NCBI RefSeq assembly: GCF_014200725.1
Contig: NZ_JACHCL010000001.1
Span: 186,001 to 250,000 of the forward strand
Direction of reading: 5' to 3'
Source: Janthinobacterium silvisoli
Lineage (GTDB): Bacteria; Pseudomonadota; Gammaproteobacteria; Burkholderiales; Burkholderiaceae_D
DNA length: 64,000 bases
Below are positions 1-7,525 of the stretch, piece after piece; positions within the stretch are counted from its first letter, which is position 1; the number at the start of each line of letters is the position of its first letter. The notes under the pieces were generated by a model that worked only from the letters and a program-made list of their open reading frames with translations, was not told where the DNA came from and made no database searches. The position numbers were made by a program, and so were the translations under genes.

Positions 1-792
1 CAAGGCCGCGCTGCGTATCGTCAACAACGGTTGCGACACATCGACGGCGCCCGCGTTATCGGTCAAGGCCACCAGGCCCAGCGCGGGCAGTTGGCCATCG
101 GTGGTGTAAGCCATGGCCGCATTGGCGCCGCTGATGCCTTGCGCCGCCGCTGTTTCCGTCTGGGCGGTATTGCCGCCCGGCAGGATAATCAGTTGGGCAG
201 GCTTCAATTTGAAACCGTAGACTTTTTCAAACGCCTTCAAGCCATCGTCGCGGTCGACAAATTCCTGGCTGACCACCACCTTGAACGTCTTGCCCGCATT
301 GATGTAGCGCGCCAGGTCGGCCAAGGTGACCAGGTTTTCCGCCTTGGCCAGTTTTTGCGGCACGGCCAGGCCATAGCTGACGCTGGCTGGCGCAGGTTTC
401 AGCCAGACGATCTGGTTGTGTTCCAGGTCCGCCCTGGCGCCGGCCGCGTAACCCTTGGCGCCATCCTTGAAGATGCCCGGCTCAAACTTGACGTTCTTGA
501 TCAGGTAAGGCGCATTGCCGCTGTATTCGGGATACACATCGATCTCCCCTTCCAGCAAGGCCTTGCGCACCACTTGCGTGGCGCCCGTGCCGCACTTTTC
601 CTTCACCTTGATGCCGTTCGCTTCCAATGCCAGCCTGACCATCGGGCATAACAGCGATGCTTCGGTATCGATCTTGGAACCGATGGTAATGCCGGCATCT
701 GCAGCCGCAGGAGCGGCCCCGGCCGCCGCGCATGACAGGGCCATGGTGATCAATGCCAGCATCAGCTTGGCCCTACTTGTAATACTTGCCAT
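1..792 (-). CDS. Glycine betaine/osmoprotectant ABC transporter substrate-binding protein (partial, 3' end outside window)
   Basis: The minus-strand frame is open from an ATG at 792 to the left edge, giving 264 codons without a stop. A signal peptide (about residues 1-27, ending in an Ala-rich stretch) is followed by a mature start with TIGSKIDTEASLL, a KEKCGTGATQVVRKALLEG segment and DVYPEYSGNA. This pattern belongs to the OsmF/OpuCC family of periplasmic proteins that bind glycine betaine, choline or related quaternary amines for an ABC importer. GGAG lies upstream of the ATG. The permease and ATPase genes, if present, lie beyond the left edge. It is separated from the upstream TonB receptor by a terminator hairpin, so it is probably its own unit. 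The exact ligand cannot be told from sequence. Confidence 0.85.
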   Translation of the reverse strand, partial: MASITSRAKLMLALITMALSCAAAGAAPAAADAGITIGSKIDTEASLLCPMVRLALEANGIKVKEKCGTGATQVVRKALLEGEIDVYPEYSGNAPYLIKNVKFEPGIFKDGAKGYAAGARADLEHNQIVWLKPAPASVSYGLAVPQKLAKAENLVTLADLARYINAGKTFKVVVSQEFVDRDDGLKAFEKVYGFKLKPAQLIILPGGNTAQTETAAAQGISGANAAMAYTTDGQLPALGLVALTDNAGAVDVSQPLLTIRSAAL

Positions 793-804
793 CTCAGTCT
801 CCAG

Positions 805-829
805 AAAAATGCGGCGTTTGCGCGCCGCA
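805..829 (-). terminator. Intrinsic terminator of the TonB-dependent receptor
   Basis: A seven-pair stem (tgcggcg at 810-816 with cgccgca at 823-829, six-base loop) is followed on the minus strand by five T residues (AAAAA at 805-809 on the plus strand). It sits just past the receptor stop codon at 845. Confidence 0.7.
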
Positions 830-844
830 CTTGTCATGCTTCAA

Positions 845-3124
845 TTAAAAACGTGCTTTCACGCGCAGGCCGATGGTGCGTGGCTGCGCCAGGAACAAGG
901 TGTTACCAGGTTGAATCGCGATCACATTGCTGGTCACATCATTGATCTTGGTGCCGTTCGTCAAGTTAGTGCCAAACAGGCCGAACTCATACGCGCCCGT
1001 CTTGTAAGTCACAGTGGCGTTGACCATGTTCGACGATGGGATCTCTTCGTAGCTGCCTTGCGCCTTGGCAAAGTTGGTGTAAGCATTGCCACGGTAGGCG
1101 TAGCTGGCCGAGACACCGACCTCATCCTTGCCATTCACAGGAATGCTGTAGCTGAGGGTGGCGTTGGCGGCAAAACGCGGTGCATACGGCGTGCGGCTGC
1201 CGGCCGGAATGTTTTGCGCGGCGATGCCGGTGACCACGGTTTCCCTGGCGTAAGCATCGTTATACGAAGCGCTGAGGCCGAATGTGGCGTGGCGGCTCAG
1301 CTTGAAGGCCGATTCCACTTCCAGGCCCTGGCTGCGGATCTTGCCTGCGTTCAAGGTGTAGTAATAGGTGCACGGCAACTTGTTAAACACTTGCACATCG
1401 CTCCAGTCGATGCGGTAGACGCTGACGTTGAACGTCATGCGGCGGTCCAGCAAGGTGTTTTTCGAGCCCAGTTCATAGTTCCACAGACTGTCCGGGGCAA
1501 ACGTGGACGGTGCGTTGACGCCACAGAAATTGAATGGCACAGGCTGGTTATTGCCGCCGTAGCGGAAACCCTTGCCGGCGCTGGCATACACCATATGGTC
1601 GGGGTCGACCCGGTAGGCGGCGGCAAAGCGCGGGTTGGCGCCTTGCGAAGTGGCGCTGCTGGCGCTGGTTTCAGGAACGCCCACCGTGGTCGGCGTGGCG
1701 CCGACCAGGTTGCCGAACAGGCCAGAGAAACGCAGGTCAAAATCCTGGGTGCCGCGGAACAAACGCAGGCCAGCCGTCAAGTCCAGCTTGTCCCACACGG
1801 TGTACGTGCCTTCGGCAAACAGGGCCACCTGGCGCGACTTGGTGTTTTGCAAGCCCGAGAAGAAATTGTCCGGGGTCAATGCCAGCTCATTGGTTTGCGA
1901 GTTATAGCCAGGGAAGTTGCGCGTGGCCGCAAAGCGCGCATCGAAACCGATGGTTGGCTCGTTCTGCACCACGTTGCGCTTGCCGCTTTCAAAAAAGGCG
2001 CCCGCCGTCCATTTGAAGGGACCGGCGTCTTTCGAATTGAAACGGAATTCCTGCGCAAAATCGGTGACCTTGTTACCGATCTGATAGGCCGCCGCCATCA
2101 GCGGCAGCTGGCCGCCAAAAACAAAGGCGGTGGCCGGATACTGGGCCGACTGCTGATAAAAGGTATCGCGGTGCAAATACGACGTGGACGACACCAGTTG
2201 CACACGACCGAAGTCGTAATTCACGGCCAGGTTATACAGTTGCAGATTGTCATTGCTGCTTTGCGGCAGCAAGGCGATGGTGGTAAATGGCGCCAGATCG
2301 GCGTAGGCATCGTTCAAGCCCGCCTTCACATTCGAAGCCGTGATGCTGGCGTCCACCGTAAGATCGCGCGAGGCTTTCAGGCGCAAGGCTGCGCGGCCCT
2401 GGTTGGTGGACACGGCGTTGGTGGTGCCGCCCGTCAAGGCATTCTTGATATAGCCGGAATCGTTACCCGTGTAACCAGTCAGGCGCAAACCCGCCACATC
2501 ATCCTTCAGAGGGATGTTAACCATGCCGCGCAGATTATGATTATTGCCGCCGAAACCGGACGTGCGCGAACCGACCGCTTCCACCGAACCGAACAGGTCA
2601 TTGGTATCGGGCTTTTGCGTAATCTGGCGCACCGCACCAGCCATCGCGCCGGCGCCAAACAAAGTGCCTTGCGGACCTTGCAGCACTTCGATACGTTCCA
2701 GGTCCAGCACTTTCAAGTCAGGGTTACCAGATTTCAAGGTCACCGGCATGTCGTCGACATACACCGCCACCAGGGACGCATCCTGAATTTCCGACGGCAC
2801 GATGCCGCGCACGACCAGGCCGCGCATGGTGATGTTGTTGACGCCAGGTCCTTGCGATTGCACGCTCATGGCCGGCACGGCGCTGGCAATATCGACCAGG
2901 TTACCCAGGCCAAACTTGGCCAGGCTTTCCGGCTGCAATACGGTAATCGCGGCTGGCACTTTCTGCACATCGACGGCGCCCGCCGAACGCGTGGCCGTGA
3001 CGTTGACTTGTTCTATGGTGTCGGAACCCGTATCCGGCGTGCTTTGCTGCTGAGCCTGCGCAGAGGCAATCACGCCAGCCGACAACACGGCCAGCGTGCC
3101 GTATCCAATCAAATGCTTACCCAT
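845..3124 (-). CDS. TonB-dependent outer-membrane receptor
   Basis: 759 residues. A signal peptide (about 1-24, ending ASAQAQ) precedes a TonB-box-like stretch (DTIEQVNVTATR, about 34-45). The plug domain follows (VPAAITVLQPESL, RGLVVRG, RIEVLQGPQGTLFGAGAMAGAVR), then a beta-barrel ending in the typical aromatic C-terminus (TIGLRVKARF). The family imports ferric siderophores or other large ligands across the outer membrane using TonB energy. The plug style, with LFGAGAMAGAVRQITQKP, is that of the broad iron-complex receptor group; the ligand is not predictable. AAGGGG precedes the ATG at 3124. It is divergent from a PepSY membrane protein, a common pairing in iron uptake. I see no Fur box in the shared intergenic region. 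Confidence 0.9.
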   Translation of the reverse strand: MGKHLIGYGTLAVLSAGVIASAQAQQQSTPDTGSDTIEQVNVTATRSAGAVDVQKVPAAITVLQPESLAKFGLGNLVDIASAVPAMSVQSQGPGVNNITMRGLVVRGIVPSEIQDASLVAVYVDDMPVTLKSGNPDLKVLDLERIEVLQGPQGTLFGAGAMAGAVRQITQKPDTNDLFGSVEAVGSRTSGFGGNNHNLRGMVNIPLKDDVAGLRLTGYTGNDSGYIKNALTGGTTNAVSTNQGRAALRLKASRDLTVDASITASNVKAGLNDAYADLAPFTTIALLPQSSNDNLQLYNLAVNYDFGRVQLVSSTSYLHRDTFYQQSAQYPATAFVFGGQLPLMAAAYQIGNKVTDFAQEFRFNSKDAGPFKWTAGAFFESGKRNVVQNEPTIGFDARFAATRNFPGYNSQTNELALTPDNFFSGLQNTKSRQVALFAEGTYTVWDKLDLTAGLRLFRGTQDFDLRFSGLFGNLVGATPTTVGVPETSASSATSQGANPRFAAAYRVDPDHMVYASAGKGFRYGGNNQPVPFNFCGVNAPSTFAPDSLWNYELGSKNTLLDRRMTFNVSVYRIDWSDVQVFNKLPCTYYYTLNAGKIRSQGLEVESAFKLSRHATFGLSASYNDAYARETVVTGIAAQNIPAGSRTPYAPRFAANATLSYSIPVNGKDEVGVSASYAYRGNAYTNFAKAQGSYEEIPSSNMVNATVTYKTGAYEFGLFGTNLTNGTKINDVTSNVIAIQPGNTLFLAQPRTIGLRVKARF

Positions 3125-3547
3125 CAGTACCCCTTGTTTGGTTTTTACTATTATTTTTAAGATGTTTTTTACTTGCTATTGATGCATGCGCCAGCGTTGT
3201 GTACTGCAATCAGATCGGGTGCCAGCATAAGAAGATGACGCGCCGCCAGCGGCGCTATTGAAGCCGGGCATCCAGGGCGAGATCGTCGCTGGCGCCTGAC
3301 ATGTGGGGAACAGCACTTCGGTAAAGGACATCACCACGAGAAAAAGTATATACAAGTTGAAAATGCCTGAATACGAAGAAAAATATGCTTGTTTATATGA
3401 AATTTGTGAGCAAAAAGGCAGGCTGGATTAACATCGAAAACCCAAGCCGCTTGCCAAAAAGAGCGTCACAGCGGAAAATGCGAACGATTCCCATTACTCC
3501 AAGCTGAGGCAGCGGCAACAAGCCGTTTTTTTATAAAGGTTTGTTGC
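3125..3547. other. Intergenic region between divergent receptor and PepSY genes
   Basis: This 423-base region holds the promoters of both flanking genes. Its half nearest the PepSY gene (about 3340-3420) is clearly AT-richer than the surroundings. A tight GC-rich hairpin (GCGCCGC / GCGGCGC) lies at 3240-3255. I recognise no Fur box and no small gene. Confidence 0.5.
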
Positions 3548-4801
3548 ATGCGCGCTTTCTGGACTGTCATCCACCGCTGGGCCGGCTTGACCATCGCCCT
3601 CTTCCTGATCGTGGCCGGCCTGACGGGCGCCGTCACTTCCTGGGACCATGAACTGGACGAGTGGCTGAACGCCGACATCATGGACACGCCGGGCCGCGGC
3701 CCGCTGCTATCCCCATTCGTGCTGGCGAAAAAAGCGGAAGCGGCCGACCCACGGGTGGAAGTCAATTACATGAGCCTGGGCCTGGAAGAAGGCCATGCGG
3801 CGCAATTCCTGGTCCGCCCATTGACGGATGCCGCCACCGGTAAGCCCTATGTGCTGGACTACAACACCGTGTATGTGGACCCCGTCACGGGCAAGATCAC
3901 GGGCACGCGCGACTCGACGGCGATTTCGCTATCTCGCCGCAGCCTGATGCCCTTCTTGCGCCATTTGCATTACAGCCTGCACGTGCCCGCCTTCTGGGGC
4001 ACCGACCGCTGGGGCTACTGGCTGATGGGCACCGTCGCCCTGATATGGCTGCTCGACAGCCTGGTAGCGTTCTACCTGACCACCCCGCGCCGCCTGCGCG
4101 AGCGCCCTGACGCACCGCGCCACCGCGACGCCGCCAACTGGTGGCAGCGCTGGAAACCGTCATGGGTGGTGCGCTGGGCGGCCGGCGGCTATAAACTCAA
4201 TTTCGACCTGCACCGCGCAGGCGGTTTATGGGTGTGGGCCATCATCATCGTGGTGGCGTTCACTTCGTTTTCGCTCAACCTCTACCGCGAAGTGTTTTAC
4301 CCCGTCATGTCGCTGGTCTCGAAAACCACGCCAGGCCCGTATGAAACGCAACAACCAGCGCCGTATGGCACGTATATCAAACCTGTTATTGGATTTGAAC
4401 AGGCCGCCAATATCGCCAAGCAGGAAGCCGTGCGACGCGGCATCAGCACGCCGCTGGGCGGGATTTATTATGGCGGCAACTATTCCTTCTACAACGTCTC
4501 GTTCTTTGACCCTGCCGACGAGTTCGGCTCTGCTGGCATGGGGCTGTCGAATCTTTATATTGATGGGATGGACGGCAAGGTCATCGGCCAGCATAAGCCG
4601 TGGGAAGGTACGGCGGCAGATGTCTTTGTCCAGCTGCAGTTTCCCCTGCATTCGGGCCGCATACTGGGATTGCCGGGGAGGATAATGATGTCGTTCATGG
4701 GGATTATGGTGGCGATGCTGTCAATAACAGGCATTGTCATCTGGGAGAGGAAACGACGCTCCAGGCGATTGCAGGCGCATAAACTTAAAGTGCAGACCTA
4801 A
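3548..4801 (+). CDS. PepSY-associated TM helix family protein
   Basis: 417 residues. An N-terminal membrane helix follows the family signature with the HRWAG motif (residues about 5-35, ending in TGAVTSWDHELDEWLN). A periplasmic PepSY region comes next, a second helix at about 150-180, a third near 225-250 and a last near 375-400, then a basic tail (ERKRRSRRLQ). Proteins of this type sit in the inner membrane beside siderophore receptors and are thought to act in reductive release of iron from siderophores; the activity here is inferred. It is divergent from the TonB receptor at 845-3124. The ATG at 3548 follows a purine-containing stretch (ATAAAGG) about 8 bases upstream. Confidence 0.85.
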   Translation: MRAFWTVIHRWAGLTIALFLIVAGLTGAVTSWDHELDEWLNADIMDTPGRGPLLSPFVLAKKAEAADPRVEVNYMSLGLEEGHAAQFLVRPLTDAATGKPYVLDYNTVYVDPVTGKITGTRDSTAISLSRRSLMPFLRHLHYSLHVPAFWGTDRWGYWLMGTVALIWLLDSLVAFYLTTPRRLRERPDAPRHRDAANWWQRWKPSWVVRWAAGGYKLNFDLHRAGGLWVWAIIIVVAFTSFSLNLYREVFYPVMSLVSKTTPGPYETQQPAPYGTYIKPVIGFEQAANIAKQEAVRRGISTPLGGIYYGGNYSFYNVSFFDPADEFGSAGMGLSNLYIDGMDGKVIGQHKPWEGTAADVFVQLQFPLHSGRILGLPGRIMMSFMGIMVAMLSITGIVIWERKRRSRRLQAHKLKVQT

Positions 4802-4840
4802 GTCAACTTTCAAAAGTCTTAAAAAGAGCGGGCCTTAGTC

Positions 4841-4994
4841 GCGAGCCTGAGAAAACGGCCAGGGCTGCGTTGCTTGGGCTCGCCGTACATTCGTACTGTC
4901 TTCGCCCGGCGCGCCTTGCCCTGACCATTTTTCAGGCTCGCTGGACCCGGGGAGCCTTTGTTGGGGGCTTGGGCCTAGTTGGACTTTATCTGGT
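4841..4994 (+). repeat. Structured dispersed repeat, copy A
   Basis: This is the first of three related copies (others at 5604-5767 and, inverted, 7230-7389). Its main stem pairs GCGAGCCTGA (4841-4850) with TCAGGCTCGC (4932-4941) around a conserved interior with CTGCGTTGC, GGGCTCGCC, TACTGTCTTCGCCCGG and GACCATTTTTCAGG. A second hairpin (AGCCTT 4953-4958 / GGGGCT 4964-4969) follows. Copy A lacks about 11 bases present in B and C before GACCATT. It fills much of the 4802-5148 gap; the rest (4995-5148) is AT-richer promoter-like sequence without a convincing gene. Confidence 0.75.
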
Positions 4995-5148
4995 GTCCTA
5001 CTTCTGAATGCTCGGATTCAGGATTTGATATCACACATATCTGCCATCGATTTTCAGAGTACACTGGCACCAGTATTTCAGGCCCCGAATTGACGCATCT
5101 TCAATTGATGATGTACAACAAGTCGAGAGAAATGCAGGCATACCGAAA

Positions 5149-5529
5149 ATGGCAGATGTCACACACGTAGAGCTGGATGCAAAATTAGCGACCACGTCTG
5201 CACGAGTGGACCGCAGGTTCGAACTTATTGAAACGAGGATGGATGTGCGAGTAGAAGCCATCGATACGAAGTTGACGGCAGGGCTAAGCTCCATGGAGCT
5301 GCTACTCGCCCGTAAGTTTGCCGAGTTCGACGCGACACTGCACAAGTCAACAGCCGACACCGTCAAATGGGTGGCCGGCATTGTCATGGGGCTAGGCGTG
5401 ATTGGAATCTCATTGATGACATTCCTTCTCAATAATGTTCCCCCTAAAAATCCCCCTCCTCCGCCAGCTCCCGTAGTTATCTACGCCCAGCCGGCTCAGG
5501 CGCCTACGCCGCCTGTCACCCAGCCCTGA
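5149..5529 (+). CDS. Small coiled-coil, single-TM protein with proline-rich tail
   Basis: 126 residues, no family I can name. Residues 1-70 are charged and heptad-like (LDAKLATTSARVDRRFELIETR), suggesting a coiled coil. One strong membrane helix follows at about 74-95 (WVAGIVMGLGVIGISLMTFLL), then a proline-rich tail (PPKNPPPPPAP) to the end. The layout suggests an inner-membrane anchored, self-associating protein. The ATG at 5149 has only a weak AGG upstream. A strong terminator follows directly, so the gene stands alone. It lies between repeat copies A and B in a patch of lower GC than the flanks, which suggests acquisition by transfer. Confidence 0.65.
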   Translation: MADVTHVELDAKLATTSARVDRRFELIETRMDVRVEAIDTKLTAGLSSMELLLARKFAEFDATLHKSTADTVKWVAGIVMGLGVIGISLMTFLLNNVPPKNPPPPPAPVVIYAQPAQAPTPPVTQP

Positions 5530-5532
5530 TCA

Positions 5533-5557
5533 AAGCCCGCTACATGCGGGCTTTTTT
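5533..5557 (+). terminator. Strong intrinsic terminator
   Basis: An eight-pair stem AAGCCCGC (5533-5540) / GCGGGCTT (5546-5553) with loop TACAT ends in a run of T (5552-5557). It lies directly after the stop codon of the small coiled-coil gene. Confidence 0.9.
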
Positions 5558-5603
5558 AGATCCATCTATAGGCATAGAAGATGAAAAGTGCGAGCTCTTG
5601 ATC

Positions 5604-5767
5604 GCGGGCCTGAGAAAGCGGCCAGGACTGCGTTGCCTGGGCTCGCCGCGGTGCGCGTACTGTCTTCGCCCGGTACGCCTGGGTTTGACAACTCGCTGAC
5701 CATTTTTCAGGCTCGCGGCCCGGGGAACCTTTGCTGAAGGTTTGGGCCTGGTCGGATTTTACCTGGT
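5604..5767 (+). repeat. Structured dispersed repeat, copy B
   Basis: Same element and orientation as copy A. The main stem is GCGGGCCTGA (5604-5613) with TCAGGCTCGC (5707-5716). The second structure is nested: GGCCC (5717-5721) / GGGCC (5744-5748) outside, AACCTT (5726-5731) / AAGGTT (5737-5742) inside. Where A and C have AGCC/GGCT, B has AACC/GGTT, a compensated change. The remaining gap (5768-5980) becomes AT-rich and probably carries the promoter of the secreted-protein gene at 5981; I see no other gene there. Confidence 0.75.
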
Positions 5768-5980
5768 AGCTTGCATCGGAAGGGCAACTTAGATTCTGCT
5801 AGTTGTCGAGTTCGTGTATGAATTGCAGAACTGCCTCTACCTTTCTACCTTCCTACCTCCCCATGGTGATCATTACAGATTGGAAATAATGACAAAGTGT
5901 GAATATTCGCCCTGCAATATTAATTATATTAACAATGTTGACTATAGTTAACTTTCGATTCTAATTTTTTTGGAGCATTA

Positions 5981-6277
5981 ATGATAAGTATGAAAGTTCT
6001 TGTAAGCGCGCTTTGCTTTACACTTGTTTGCAGCCAAGCTTTTGGAGAATCACCAACGGGTAACGCTGCGAAACAGATCATAGTCGGACCTAAACTTAGC
6101 GGCCAACAAGTGAGTGCCTGCATAACTGCGAATGGAGCGTCGCCTGACGTCTGTGCCACACTCGCATTGCCAGTTCAATTCGGTAAAATTTCAGCAATAT
6201 TTAAAACTACCGACATAAAAATTCAAACGCATCCTGGATTGCTATTGCAGAAAAAGATTTACTATTTTGTGGCTTAA
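5981..6277 (+). CDS. Secreted protein of unknown function, 5' part of a frameshifted gene
   Basis: 98 residues ending at a TAA at 6275. A signal peptide is clear (residues 1-22, ending SQAFG, then ESPTG). The mature part has VGPKLSGQQVSACITANGASP with cysteines typical of an exported protein. TTGGAG lies 5 bases before the ATG. The last six codons after AAA AAG (6251-6256) look like out-of-frame sequence. In the -1 frame the reading stays open and protein-like to 6825, so this and the segment at 6373-6825 very likely form one protein of about 281 residues. The gene is AT-rich compared with the flanks. No family recognised. Confidence 0.6.
   Translation: MISMKVLVSALCFTLVCSQAFGESPTGNAAKQIIVGPKLSGQQVSACITANGASPDVCATLALPVQFGKISAIFKTTDIKIQTHPGLLLQKKIYYFVA
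6250..6256 (+). other. Possible -1 slippage site (G AAA AAG) at the frame junction
   Basis: In the frame of the upstream segment the codons are AAA AAG, preceded by G. A shift by -1 here gives GAT TTA CTA and joins the open downstream frame without loss. The heptamer is one base away from the classic A AAA AAG slippery sequence. No strong downstream stem is visible, so a plain one-base deletion mutation or a sequencing error in the A run is equally possible. Confidence 0.35.
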
Positions 6278-6372
6278 ATTTCGCCAATAATAATCTTTGG
6301 TGTTCAGCAATAGTTGGCCTACGCAAGGCAGCTATAGACGCTCCGACTGCGCGTAACCAACGTATTGTCCAA

Positions 6373-6825
6373 GTGTTAGAGGATGCAAAGCCTGCATTGG
6401 CTAGTGCTGCACGACATGTTTCACATCAGCTTGGCATCGAACTCGCTAAATCTCAAATGAAGACTATGTCTTTCGGCAACGGCTCTGGTGACGAAGACGA
6501 GGACCAAGGCCCCGGTGAGGCCAGCGGTAGTGGTGGATGCGATGAAGGGTGTGACGATATCCCATCCGTTGAAGTTTCCGGGAATATGGAAGGCGATATC
6601 GGTCCTGAAACACCGGCAGGCCCGGGTCCAACAGTTTCTCCACCTGGCGCCGGTCCAACCGAAAGTAAGGCTTGGGCCGCCTGTACATCCTCTGCCTATG
6701 TAGCTTGGTGGCTCGAAGACGCCGTTTGCAAAAGCATCAAAAATCCAGTTACACGTTCGCAGTGCAACGACTACAATATACGCGAATACACTATTTCGCT
6801 GGATCTTTGCAGAGAGATCCCATAG
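6373..6825 (+). CDS. Acidic, Gly/Pro-rich C-terminal part of the frameshifted secreted protein
   Basis: 150 residues from a GTG at 6373, but the frame is open and protein-like back to about 6202 (for example DLLFCGLNFANNNLW and CSAIVGLRKAAIDAP), and there is no ribosome-binding site at 6373. This is therefore most likely the downstream half of the gene starting at 5981. It has an alpha-helical start (LASAARHVSHQLGIELAKSQ), a very acidic linker (GDEDEDQGPGE), a Cys-containing patch (GGCDEGCDD), a Gly/Pro linker and a compact C-terminus with four cysteines (WAACTSS, DAVCKS, RSQCND, LDLCREIP). The odd cysteines suggest disulfides in the periplasm or outside. Function unknown. Confidence 0.5.
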   Translation: MLEDAKPALASAARHVSHQLGIELAKSQMKTMSFGNGSGDEDEDQGPGEASGSGGCDEGCDDIPSVEVSGNMEGDIGPETPAGPGPTVSPPGAGPTESKAWAACTSSAYVAWWLEDAVCKSIKNPVTRSQCNDYNIREYTISLDLCREIP

Positions 6826-6832
6826 TTTAAGC

Positions 6833-6866
6833 AAACCCTGCCTCATTGTTTTTTTCGGCAGGGTTT
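6833..6866 (+). terminator. Intrinsic terminator
   Basis: A perfect ten-pair stem AAACCCTGCC (6833-6842) / GGCAGGGTTT (6857-6866) with a T-rich loop follows the stop codon of the frameshifted gene. The 3' T run is short (TTTCTTGG). Confidence 0.75.
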
Positions 6867-6893
6867 CTTGGTTTAAAATTTAAAGGTGGTTTT

Positions 6894-7148
6894 ATGTTCA
6901 CAATTAAAGCAATTATAAAAGATGATGTAAATGTTCAGATAGATGGAAAAAATTTCACCAGTCGCCAAGAGATAGTAAATAAATTGAGTAATTTACTCAA
7001 AAATTATCCTGACGCAGCTCTGCATATTGAAGCAGATAGCAATGTATACTTCAGGGCAATAGGCAATATAATTTATGCCTCGCAACAAGTTGGAGTTCCG
7101 AAAAAAAATATATCGATTACTACGCCAGAAGGCAGTATTTTTAAATAA
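6894..7148 (+). CDS. Stand-alone ExbD/TolR-like periplasmic domain protein without membrane anchor
   Basis: 84 residues from an ATG at 6894 preceded by AAAGGTGG; the frame is open further upstream but that part overlaps the terminator and is not needed. The sequence follows the C-terminal domain of ExbD/TolR: VQIDGKNFTSRQEIVNKL, then NYPDAALHIEADSNVYFRAI, then ASQQVGVPKKNISITTPE. ExbD proteins normally start with a membrane helix carrying a catalytic Asp that couples proton flow to TonB; here that part is absent. Without signal peptide or helix it should be cytoplasmic. The region is strikingly AT-rich (about 25% GC over 6901-6960), so it is probably acquired. Possible roles include a domain decoy or a fragment of a lost gene; none is demonstrated. 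Confidence 0.6.
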   Translation: MFTIKAIIKDDVNVQIDGKNFTSRQEIVNKLSNLLKNYPDAALHIEADSNVYFRAIGNIIYASQQVGVPKKNISITTPEGSIFK

Positions 7149-7229
7149 GCACTGCAGAAATAAAGATCCAGGAAAAGTTTTACCATTTCAACACAACCTC
7201 ATCCATCAAAAATCCAAGCAGAGCAAAAG

Positions 7230-7389
7230 CACGCCCCAGCCCCCCCGCAAAGGCTCCCCGGGCCCAGCGGGCCTGAAAAATGGTTAGCGAATTGTCAGAC
7301 CCAGGCGCGCCGGGCGAAAACAGTAAGCACCAAGGCGAGCCCGGGCAACGCAGCCATTGCCGATGTCCATGCTCACCACTCAGGCCCGC
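7230..7389 (-). repeat. Structured dispersed repeat, copy C (inverted)
   Basis: Read on the minus strand it matches copies A and B: GCGGGCCTGA (7380-7389 on the complement), a CTGCGTTGC interior, TACTGTTTTCGCCCGGCGCGCCTGG, an ACCATTTTTCAGG block and TCAGGCCCGC (complement of 7267-7276). The main stem is GCGGGCCTGA/TCAGGCCCGC, a compensated change from A (GCGAGCCTGA/TCAGGCTCGC). The GC-rich AGCC/GGCT hairpin follows at about 7230-7260. It occupies most of the 377-base gap before the MscS gene. Confidence 0.75.
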
Positions 7390-7525
7390 TATCAAGGCCC
7401 GCACTTCAGCTCATCAGCTTATCGGTACGGCAACGTACATCCTGATCCCGCCCTCTCCCCGTAAAATAGCCAGTTAAGCATCAATTACCGACATCCATCC
7501 CACCATCACGAAGGAGTTTTCGCCT

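Noticed and set aside
515-3160. Long plus-strand open frame (881 codons) over the TonB receptor
   Set aside because: It is the antisense of a clear receptor gene with signal peptide and plug motifs; the plus-strand product has no domain and is Arg/His/Gln-rich, as expected for a high-GC shadow.
4979-5170. 63-codon plus-strand frame before the coiled-coil gene
   Set aside because: Starts inside repeat A, has no ribosome-binding site and overlaps the better supported gene at 5149.
7180-7404. Minus-strand 74-codon frame in repeat copy C (contains LTIFQARWARGAF)
   Set aside because: The similar stretch in copy A continues from a different upstream frame and in copy B it is broken, while paired stems are kept. 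The conservation is better explained by structure.
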